64,000 bases of DNA from an uncultured Bacteroidia bacterium (GTDB taxonomy: Bacteria; Bacteroidota; Bacteroidia; Bacteroidales; UBA932), in assembly GCA_902785825.1 (NCBI GenBank), contig CACZZZ010000009.1, positions 1-64,000 on the forward strand, given 5' to 3'. The position numbers and the translations under genes are program-made. Position 1 is the stretch's first letter. Every line of letters starts with the position of its first letter. Shown here in pieces: positions 8,041 to 15,783 of the stretch. The notes under the pieces were generated by a model, which did no database searches, was not told the DNA's origin, and saw only the letters and a program-made list of their open reading frames with translations.

Positions 8041-10425
8041 CTATTCCTTCTTGAGTTCCGTGGCGGGGTTGGTCTGTGAGACTACCAGGGCCATGGACGA
8101 GATGACGGCAACGGTGGTTCCGATGACGATGAGCCAGGCGAGGAAGAATATCCAGGCCGGGACGGGCGCCTTCTCGGAGAACTGCTCCATCCAGCGGCTG
8201 ATTATCCATATTCCCAGAGGAACGGAGACGGCGAACACAACAGTCCCGAAAACAATATACTTCCGAGCCATCATCCAAATCAGGTCTTTGGTGGATGCTC
8301 CCATGACTTTCCGGATCGCGACTTCCTTGCGGATGGTCTGAGCCTCAAGATAAACGAGTCCGAATATTCCCAGAAGCGCGAGCAGCAACGAGAAGATGGA
8401 GGATGTCTTTACCAAGGCGCTCTCCGCGGCGTTCCCGCTATAGAGTTTCCTTGCGGACGAAATGAGAAGGGACACCCTGGCATCCTTTGTCCCTCCTATT
8501 TTGTGCAGGATTCCAGCCAACCTTCCGGCCACTTCTCCTGATTTCCCTTCAACGGTTTTCACTTCAGCCCGGAAATATCTTGGTGTCAGGTCTCCTTTTT
8601 GACTCGGCTCGCCGGAACAATAGAATGCGAAAGGTTCTATCGGGTGTGTCAGGTCTTGATAATTGAAGTCTTTTACGACTCCGACAATCTCCGCATCCGT
8701 ATCAGGACAAGCGACCCTGATTCCTTTCATGTGAGATCCTACCTTGATCTCCGGATAAGCTCTCATGAAAGCCTCATTCACCACATACACCCCTGTTGAG
8801 GCCTCTCCATCTTCTTCAGTGAAGCCTCTCCCTTCCACAATATCGAAACTAAAGAAATCCAGATAGTTAGGACTGACATCAATCCCTGCGAAACGGGCGG
8901 TGACCCCATTGGATTCCCTGGTGTTCAATCTAGGGGATTCCATCAGAATAGACTGGTTGGCAAAAGCGATATCGACAATATCCTTGTCTTTCAGCAATTC
9001 TTCCCTGACCGTCTCTTTTTTGGCCGCGGTTTCAAAACCAAGCCAGCAGTGTGCTATGTCCTTTATCTGGAATCCAAGATCGAAATTCGAGACATAATTG
9101 TTCTGTATTCCTATCATCAGGCCGACTTCGATGAAAAGGAATGAGAGCAGGAATTGAAGGGCCAAGGTTCCTGTCCTGAACTCCTTGCCCTTCCCTGACA
9201 GGCTGATCCTTCCTTTCAGTACAGAGGAAGGGGAGAAGGAGTTGCCATAGCGGGATGGCAGGTACGTGACAAGAAGCGATCCGGCCAATGCCACCAGGAG
9301 GCAACAAATGAGTACCGGACGAAGCGTTCCGATCCTAAGGGGAACAGTGAGGAATGATGCCAGAGGTGAGTTGGACACGAATATGGTGATGATAAGCGCT
9401 ACTCCAAAAGACAGCAGGCAGAGGATGGCGGCTTTCATCAGGTCTTTTCCCAGAATCTGGGAGTTGTCAGCCCCGAAGATCTTCCGGACGCTGTTGCCCT
9501 GTATGCGGAACGGGAGCTCGGCATTAGTAAGATTAAGGACGTTAAGCAGGCCGACAAGAAGGAATATAAGTGCGATGGCTGTCAGTATGAAGTCCCGGCT
9601 ACGGCTTCCAGCACCGTTTAAGAATGGGTCGTAATGCACTGAATGCAAGGTGACAAGCCTTGAATCATTCAGGACTCGTTCCCTTATGTCCGAAGGAGTG
9701 TCCTGGTCTTCCCACAGGACCCAGTTCCTTTCGAATGCCTTTGCCAGGACGGGGGCAATCTTCTTAGGATCCGCTCCTTTGCGGAGCTTGACAAAAGCCT
9801 CGAAAGACTCATAGTTCGGGTCATTGTTCCCGGCATACAGGTCGCCAAGCTGCCCGAATGCTCCGATTCCCGCAATGAGCGAGTTGACCGGGAAATCCTT
9901 GAACACACCTATGACGGTAACTTCCTGGATCCCGCCCCTTTCCAATTTCAGATGCTTTCCTATAGCCTGGCCACTTCCTCCGAATAAGGTCTTGGCCGAG
10001 GTTTCTGACAGCAAAAGGGATTCAGGGTTGTCAAAACCGTTTACCGTTCCCGCCACCATGCGGAAAGGGAAAACATTCACGAAATCATTATCAACCAATG
10101 CCGCCACAGGGAACTCCATCGGGGTGTCATTGTTGGGATCGACCAGCATAGATTCGCTCATAGTCCCTACTGCCTCCACTTCCGGAGAAGCATCCCTGAT
10201 CGCCTGGATCTGGGGCCTGTTCATGAGAATCTGGTAAGGCGCCTGATCCCTTGTACGGCTCTGAGGCCTTTCGAAAAAATAAATCCGCCCGCTTCCAGGG
10301 TATGATCTGTCGAATGTGACATCGTACCACACCTGACTCATCAGCACGATGAACACAGTGAAAGAAATGACCAGACCTACCGCCTCGACCAATGTGTTCA
10401 GTTTGTTCCGTGATAATAATTTCAT
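8041..10425 (-). CDS. FtsX/MacB-type ABC transporter permease, 794 aa, mosaic of two subtypes
   Basis: The first ~21 residues (LLSRNKLNTLVEAVGLVIS) resemble the LSRNKLYTAIEAVGL start of the common subtype. The following IVLMSQVWYDVTFDRSY matches the other subtype (15784-18096 has ILMSQVWWDYRYDRF). The body keeps that second type, with loops RIQGNSVRKIFGAD and RKEVAIRKVMGAS. The last residues, QTNPATELKKE, and about 22 bases of DNA at 8053-8074 return to the common subtype. So both ends look as if copied from neighbouring genes. Otherwise it has the usual two periplasmic domains and two FtsX blocks. It is co-transcribed, 17 bases after the upstream gene stop and 3 bases before the next gene. 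Confidence 0.87.
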   Translation of the reverse strand: MKLLSRNKLNTLVEAVGLVISFTVFIVLMSQVWYDVTFDRSYPGSGRIYFFERPQSRTRDQAPYQILMNRPQIQAIRDASPEVEAVGTMSESMLVDPNNDTPMEFPVAALVDNDFVNVFPFRMVAGTVNGFDNPESLLLSETSAKTLFGGSGQAIGKHLKLERGGIQEVTVIGVFKDFPVNSLIAGIGAFGQLGDLYAGNNDPNYESFEAFVKLRKGADPKKIAPVLAKAFERNWVLWEDQDTPSDIRERVLNDSRLVTLHSVHYDPFLNGAGSRSRDFILTAIALIFLLVGLLNVLNLTNAELPFRIQGNSVRKIFGADNSQILGKDLMKAAILCLLSFGVALIITIFVSNSPLASFLTVPLRIGTLRPVLICCLLVALAGSLLVTYLPSRYGNSFSPSSVLKGRISLSGKGKEFRTGTLALQFLLSFLFIEVGLMIGIQNNYVSNFDLGFQIKDIAHCWLGFETAAKKETVREELLKDKDIVDIAFANQSILMESPRLNTRESNGVTARFAGIDVSPNYLDFFSFDIVEGRGFTEEDGEASTGVYVVNEAFMRAYPEIKVGSHMKGIRVACPDTDAEIVGVVKDFNYQDLTHPIEPFAFYCSGEPSQKGDLTPRYFRAEVKTVEGKSGEVAGRLAGILHKIGGTKDARVSLLISSARKLYSGNAAESALVKTSSIFSLLLALLGIFGLVYLEAQTIRKEVAIRKVMGASTKDLIWMMARKYIVFGTVVFAVSVPLGIWIISRWMEQFSEKAPVPAWIFFLAWLIVIGTTVAVISSMALVVSQTNPATELKKE

Positions 10426-10442
10426 AATTCGTTAGTTTAAAA

Positions 10443-12752
10443 TTACTCCTTCTTCAGTTCCGTGGCGGGGTTGGTGCGGGCGGCCCGGAGGGTCTGCCAG
10501 AGGACGGCGAGGAACGAGATCACCAGGGCGATCACGGCACCGACCACGAACACCCAGCCGTAGCCATCAATCCTGTAGTAGAACTGCCTTAAGTAACGCT
10601 CGGAGAGGAATATCGCGACCGGGACCCCGATAAGGATAGCCACTCCGACAAGGATCAGGTATTCAGAGACTGACCTGCGGGTCTCGGAGGCGATCGTTCC
10701 GCCAAAGACCTTGCGCACGGCGATGTCCTTTGTCTGCATCCCGGCATAGTAGGCGCTCATGGCCACCAGTCCGAGGAGCGAGATCAGAGCCGCGAGCAGC
10801 ATGAATAACTCTATCATGCTGATGAAGTTCCGCGTCTTCTCCAAGGTCTTTTCGATGAGTTCAGGAATATATCCGTAAACCTTCTCGCCAATATCCTCAT
10901 CTCCTTCGATCCTAAGGCCCTCCTGGCGAGCGATCTCCCTTAGTTCTGCCCTGATGTCCCGATCGAGCCGGTTAAGCTCAAGCACAACATCAGTCCCATT
11001 TATCCTCTCACTGACATAGACCATACCCACCTGGTTACCAGCGATTTCCGAAGGGCCTTTAAGGGCAAAATCCTTGATTATTCCGGCGATTTCCATCTCA
11101 CCCCAGATCACGTTGACAAAGTCGGGCGCAACAGGGTTATCCTCGTCAAAAGAGAACACATTCGCCGCGGTTTCGGTAAGCCATAAACCATTCTTTTGAG
11201 GAAGGTTGAAGTCCTTCAAAACCTCAAACCCGAACATCTCGAAAGCGGCCTCGTCACAACGAAGCAGTCTGACATCCACTTTCTTCCCCTCAAGGGTTGT
11301 GCTAACGCTCACATTACCGTTACCTGGGTATCCTTGGGTCCGGCCAATCCTGTCCACGTAAGGTTTGGCAGCCAAAGCGTCCATTCCCACGGTACCGCTG
11401 GACAGGTAATATAGATTATCCACGTTAGCCCCTATAGGCATATTCACAAGATGGGTGTATTGCAACTCCATCACGAGAGCCATGGAGATTAACGCCACCG
11501 TTATGACATTCTGGATGACTATGAATATTTTCGAGAACACCGATTTTGTCTGGCGCCTTTGCTCTCCCTTTATGATGGAGACCGGATCGTGCTTCAGTGT
11601 CATCCATGCCGGAATAAGTCCGGAGATCAGTCCGATCAGAACAGCCAGCAAGGAGTAAACGGCAAGATACCAAGGCGAGAACGCCACTTTGAGCCCGATG
11701 TCTCCGGCCAAGTACTTGTTGAATGTGGGTTCCATGGCTTTGGCCAGAATCATGGCGAGGGCGAGACAAACGGCCACGAACAGGATAGCTTCGGAAACAA
11801 ATCTCCATAAAATACTCCTTTTGGACTCTCCGAGGGTCGAGCGGATGGCCATCTCCTTAGCCCTTTTTCCAGCGAGGGCAACACTTAGGTTGATGTAGTT
11901 GAACAGGGCCGAGGCCAGAAGGAGGATCCCGACGGCGATCAGCACATAGACAAGCGTCGGATTGCCTTTTTTCAGCGAATCGCCAATGCGTTTCGAGAAA
12001 TACAACTCCTTAAAAGGAACTGCCAAACTGTGCTCAGGTTTATTGATACTGTAATAGGATTCAGCGAATTCCTTATGGAACATAGTGTCTATAACAGGCC
12101 CGAGTGTTTGTAAATCAGAACCTTCCCTAAAACGGACAAGAATAAGGTCATACGGAGTGACAAACGGGGAAGTGCTGGGGGCGTCTTTTTCTTCGAAGCC
12201 TCGATAGACGTCCCTTTCCTTTAAGATTGAGTTCTCAGAGATTTTGACGATACCTCCTATCACGCAGGTATCTTTAAGTAGTATGATGGTCTTACCGACC
12301 GGATCCATGTCCGGAGACAGTTTCCGCGCGAAATTTTCCCCAAGAATGACTTGGCTCCTGTCTTTCAGAACCTCTACCGATCCCGAAATGAACTCCTGGG
12401 GCAGGAACTCGAAGATCTCCGGATCCACATTAGAGATGTCCAGAAAGCCCGGGATCTTCTTCCCATTATAAGTGACATAAGTGCCATAGTTACTTATCCT
12501 ACCTCCCTTCTCAAACTCTGGAATCCTGTCATGGACCATCGACAGCTGCCCGGGATAAGCGGAAAGGTACTCATCTCCCGCCCCTGTCAGCGCGCAAATC
12601 CTCTCATAGTCAGGAGCTTCCTTCGTGATCGCGAATTGCTGCCATGTGTAGCAGGCGATAATAACCACGAAGGCGAGGCTCACTATGAGCCCCACCGCTT
12701 CGATGGCCGTGTACAACTTGTTCCGTGACAAGAATTTCAGGTAACTTCTCAT
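10443..12752 (-). CDS. FtsX/MacB-type ABC transporter permease, 769 aa
   Basis: Common-subtype permease of the array, beginning MRSYLKFLSRNKLYTAIE and ending ARTNPATELKKE. Helix 1 spans about 15-37. The first periplasmic domain runs to about 265 and is followed by three FtsX helices with the loop GKRAKEMAIRSTLGESK. A second periplasmic domain lies at about 430-640, and the closing FtsX block contains TKDIAVRKVFGGT. It starts 2 bases after the upstream permease stop. The gene's 5' and 3' DNA is nearly identical to that of 3439, 5728 and 12755, so the array probably grew by duplication. Confidence 0.88.
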   Translation of the reverse strand: MRSYLKFLSRNKLYTAIEAVGLIVSLAFVVIIACYTWQQFAITKEAPDYERICALTGAGDEYLSAYPGQLSMVHDRIPEFEKGGRISNYGTYVTYNGKKIPGFLDISNVDPEIFEFLPQEFISGSVEVLKDRSQVILGENFARKLSPDMDPVGKTIILLKDTCVIGGIVKISENSILKERDVYRGFEEKDAPSTSPFVTPYDLILVRFREGSDLQTLGPVIDTMFHKEFAESYYSINKPEHSLAVPFKELYFSKRIGDSLKKGNPTLVYVLIAVGILLLASALFNYINLSVALAGKRAKEMAIRSTLGESKRSILWRFVSEAILFVAVCLALAMILAKAMEPTFNKYLAGDIGLKVAFSPWYLAVYSLLAVLIGLISGLIPAWMTLKHDPVSIIKGEQRRQTKSVFSKIFIVIQNVITVALISMALVMELQYTHLVNMPIGANVDNLYYLSSGTVGMDALAAKPYVDRIGRTQGYPGNGNVSVSTTLEGKKVDVRLLRCDEAAFEMFGFEVLKDFNLPQKNGLWLTETAANVFSFDEDNPVAPDFVNVIWGEMEIAGIIKDFALKGPSEIAGNQVGMVYVSERINGTDVVLELNRLDRDIRAELREIARQEGLRIEGDEDIGEKVYGYIPELIEKTLEKTRNFISMIELFMLLAALISLLGLVAMSAYYAGMQTKDIAVRKVFGGTIASETRRSVSEYLILVGVAILIGVPVAIFLSERYLRQFYYRIDGYGWVFVVGAVIALVISFLAVLWQTLRAARTNPATELKKE

Positions 12753-12754
12753 AT

Positions 12755-15124
12755 TTATTCTTTTTTCAGTTCCGTGGCCGGGTTGGTCCGGGCGGCTTTG
12801 AGGGTCTGCCAGAGGACGGTCGCGAACGCGATGGCCAGCGAGATGATACCGGCAACTATGAACACCCAGCCGTAACCCTCAATCCGGTAGGCGAACCGCT
12901 CCAGATAAAGCCTTGAGGCCCAGATGGCCAGTGGAATGCCGATAATGCAAGCCACTCCCACCAGCACCATGTAGCTTCGGACCGTCCGCCAGGTCTCGTT
13001 GGAGACATTGCTGCCAAAGACCTTCCGCACCGCGATCTGCTTTGTGTTCTCATCCGCGAAGTAGGTGCTCATGGCCAGCAGGCCAAGCAGGGAGATCAAT
13101 ACCGCCAGCACGGCAAAGAGTTCCACAAGGCGCAAGGTCCTCCGTACAGGGATCAGCTGCTTACGATTGATGTCTTTGATGAAGCCGTACCGCCAGGCAG
13201 ACTGTTCCACACCCAAAGTCTCCAAACGGAATTCCTTGTAGGCCTGAAGGATTTGGTCTTCATAAGATTTGTCCTCCCCAGTGGTCCCTATTAGAAGACA
13301 ATTGGAATATTGTAGTTCTTCCACACGGGTCACGATGACACCACCATTGGGATTGATCTCACCTTCTGAGGCGGGGCGGGTGGGAAAGTCCGTCACTACT
13401 CCTCCGATGAACTCCGGCTGGGCACCGTTCATGTTGATCTTCCGGGGGAATACAGTTGAGGTGTCGGAGACTCCGGCCCCGTTGAAGGCTGAACGGCTCA
13501 TCCACAGCGAATGCGTCAGAGGGTGACCGAAATCCTCCTCCACTTCCAACCCCAGCAGTTTGAAGTAGGTGGAGTCGCACAGGATGACGGGCATACTAAC
13601 TCTATGCTCCTCGTCAACCTTGACACCCACCGTCATATTGATCATTCCTGGTATTCCTCTTCCTACTCCAGCTTTGGTCACAAAGGGCAGCCTCTCCACC
13701 TTGTCCTTGAAAAGCTTCATCTGATCGTAGTTCTGGGCGGAATATTCGATGTAGTAGAGGTTCTCCGTGGCGGAGTGCATAGGCCGCGAAAGCATGTGAC
13801 TCATCTGCGTTTCCATCACCAGGGCCAGCGCGATCAGAAATACTGAAAGCACGTTCTGCACCACGATGAATACTTTACTCAGTACCATCTTGTTCCGACG
13901 CCGGAGAGTGCCCCTGATCACGTCTATGGGCTGGTAACGTGAGGCCGCGAAAGCGGGAAGCAGGCCGTTGATGACACCCAGGACCAGGATTCCTGCCAGA
14001 TATGCCAGGATATACCCCGGCGTGAGCATGAATGAAAGCCGCACGCTGGTGTCGGTTCCCATCAACATGTCGTCCGGATCACGGGTGGAGACCAGACTGT
14101 TCACCATTGGTTCAAACAGATCCGCAAGGAGCATGGCTGCGGCGAAACAGATGGCTGTGAAGACCACGGATTCACTGATGTATTTCCAGAGAATACCGGA
14201 TTTGTCCGCTCCTAAAAGCCGCCTGGTGGCCATTTCCTTGGCCCTTTTGCCTGTGAGAGCCAGGCTGAGGTTGACATAGTTGAATATGGCGGAGAGCAGG
14301 AGCAACAACACCACGACGGTCAGCAACCGCAGCATCTGGGCGTTTCCCGAGCGGATGAGTCCGTCGCTGGCGCCAGGGAAGAAAAAGGCTTCGTCCATGC
14401 GGTAAGCTTTCCACTTATCCACCTTTTCGGCCTGCCAGATGGAGTCATAGTTCTTATGCAGGAGGGCCTTCACCTTGGACCGCATGGCATCAAGGTCCGC
14501 ATCCTTTCTCACAAGGAACCATGTGGCGTAATTGCCGATGCTGTTAAATGCCTTTGACTGCTCAGCCGCCCATGTGGCGGAGATATTCGTGATGATGTCC
14601 ATGGGCATGAAGAAGGTCTCGTCAAAGTCGGCGAAGATGCCTTTGATCATGCGATCAGCGTCATCGATCTTTAGAGTTTGGCCGACTTGCTTGCCAATCT
14701 TCCTGGACAGAGACTCACTGATGAGAATATCATCCTTCCCAACAAAGTCCTCCAGGCTTCCTTCCACAAGATGATATTCCGGGAACACCTTGAAGAAGTC
14801 GGCGTCGGCCTCCATGCCGGAGGCGTGAATCGCCTCTTCCCCATTATAGATGGCCGGCTCCCACAAAAACGCGATGTGCGTCGCCGCCTCCACTTCCGGA
14901 ATATTCATCTGCAGTTCTTCCTTGTCCCAATAGGTCAGGCCCAGGAACTCGTCATTTCCCAGCACGAAAGTGCGTTTCCACTCGGGAGACTCATGCGCCA
15001 CTTTGTAGTGCTGCACCACGTAGGAGCCGATCAAGATCACGAACGCCAGGCTGACGGCCAGCCCCACCGCCTCCACAGCGGTGTATAACTTATTGCGACT
15101 TAGGAATTTCAGGAAACTTTTCAT
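12755..15124 (-). CDS. FtsX/MacB-type ABC transporter permease, 789 aa
   Basis: First permease after the ATPase gene. Its ATG overlaps the ATPase stop by one base (TAATG on the coding strand), which implies translational coupling. Start MKSFLKFLSRNKLYTAVE, helix 1 about 15-37, two periplasmic MacB_PCD-like domains, FtsX blocks starting near 265 and 665, loops GKRAKEMATRRLLGAD and TKQIAVRKVFGSN, ending ARTNPATELKKE. The coupling makes this the permease most likely to be matched in amount with the ATPase. Confidence 0.88.
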   Translation of the reverse strand: MKSFLKFLSRNKLYTAVEAVGLAVSLAFVILIGSYVVQHYKVAHESPEWKRTFVLGNDEFLGLTYWDKEELQMNIPEVEAATHIAFLWEPAIYNGEEAIHASGMEADADFFKVFPEYHLVEGSLEDFVGKDDILISESLSRKIGKQVGQTLKIDDADRMIKGIFADFDETFFMPMDIITNISATWAAEQSKAFNSIGNYATWFLVRKDADLDAMRSKVKALLHKNYDSIWQAEKVDKWKAYRMDEAFFFPGASDGLIRSGNAQMLRLLTVVVLLLLLSAIFNYVNLSLALTGKRAKEMATRRLLGADKSGILWKYISESVVFTAICFAAAMLLADLFEPMVNSLVSTRDPDDMLMGTDTSVRLSFMLTPGYILAYLAGILVLGVINGLLPAFAASRYQPIDVIRGTLRRRNKMVLSKVFIVVQNVLSVFLIALALVMETQMSHMLSRPMHSATENLYYIEYSAQNYDQMKLFKDKVERLPFVTKAGVGRGIPGMINMTVGVKVDEEHRVSMPVILCDSTYFKLLGLEVEEDFGHPLTHSLWMSRSAFNGAGVSDTSTVFPRKINMNGAQPEFIGGVVTDFPTRPASEGEINPNGGVIVTRVEELQYSNCLLIGTTGEDKSYEDQILQAYKEFRLETLGVEQSAWRYGFIKDINRKQLIPVRRTLRLVELFAVLAVLISLLGLLAMSTYFADENTKQIAVRKVFGSNVSNETWRTVRSYMVLVGVACIIGIPLAIWASRLYLERFAYRIEGYGWVFIVAGIISLAIAFATVLWQTLKAARTNPATELKKE

Positions 15125-15759
15125 TACAGCTCGTTCTTAACGTCGGAGACGATCTGGCCGTCGAAGAGGTCGATGGTCCTCTGCGCGCGGGCAGCGTCTT
15201 TCTGGGAGTGGGTCACCATCACGATGGTGGTGCCTTCCTGGTTGAGTTCAGATAGAAGGTCCATCACCTCCTTGCCGTTCTTGGAATCCAAGTTTCCGGT
15301 AGGCTCATCAGCAAGGATCAGCTTCGGACCGGCCACGACAGCACGGGCGATAGCCACCCTCTGCTGCTGACCTCCGGAGAGCTGCTGCGGGAAGTGCTGG
15401 GCGCGGTGGCTGATGGCCATGCGCTTCATGATCTCCGTGACTTTGGCCTTGCGCTCTGAAGCGGAGATGTTCTCGATCAGGTTGAAGCTCTGGAACACGA
15501 AACCGATGTTGCCTTTGCGGAACTTGGTGCGCTCTTTCTCCTTGAGTCCGCCCACCTCTGTGCCGAGAAGCTCATAACTTCCCGAAGTGGGGTTGTCCAG
15601 AAGACCGAGGATGTTCAGCAGGGTTGACTTACCGCAACCGGAAGGACCCATGATGGCGACGAACTCGCCGTCCTTGATTTCGAAAGTGACGCCGTTAAGG
15701 GCTGTGGTCTCGATCTCCTCAGTGCGGAAGATCTTGGAAAGGTTGGTAACTTTAATCAT
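15124..15759 (-). CDS. LolD/MacB-type ABC transporter ATP-binding protein, 211 aa, with an apparent internal deletion
   Basis: The only ATPase in the locus, so the likely motor for all the permeases. Walker A GPSGCGKST (about 38-46), Q-loop Gln90 (FVFQSFNLI), signature LSGGQ (127-131), Walker B LILADE (147-152) and H-loop His184 are all present. After the Q-loop the protein reads SFNLIENISASERKAK. Family members from memory have about 15 more residues here (a segment like TVYENVELPLIY) before the ERK helix, and are about 225 residues rather than 211. The missing part lies near 15460-15475 and belongs to the region that faces the permease coupling helix. The catalytic motifs are intact, so ATP binding should be preserved, but coupling could be altered. 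Called LolD-like by sequence; lipoprotein release is not implied. Confidence 0.9.
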   Translation of the reverse strand: MIKVTNLSKIFRTEEIETTALNGVTFEIKDGEFVAIMGPSGCGKSTLLNILGLLDNPTSGSYELLGTEVGGLKEKERTKFRKGNIGFVFQSFNLIENISASERKAKVTEIMKRMAISHRAQHFPQQLSGGQQQRVAIARAVVAGPKLILADEPTGNLDSKNGKEVMDLLSELNQEGTTIVMVTHSQKDAARAQRTIDLFDGQIVSDVKNEL

Positions 15760-15783
15760 AATGTTTTGTATTTAAAAATTTAA

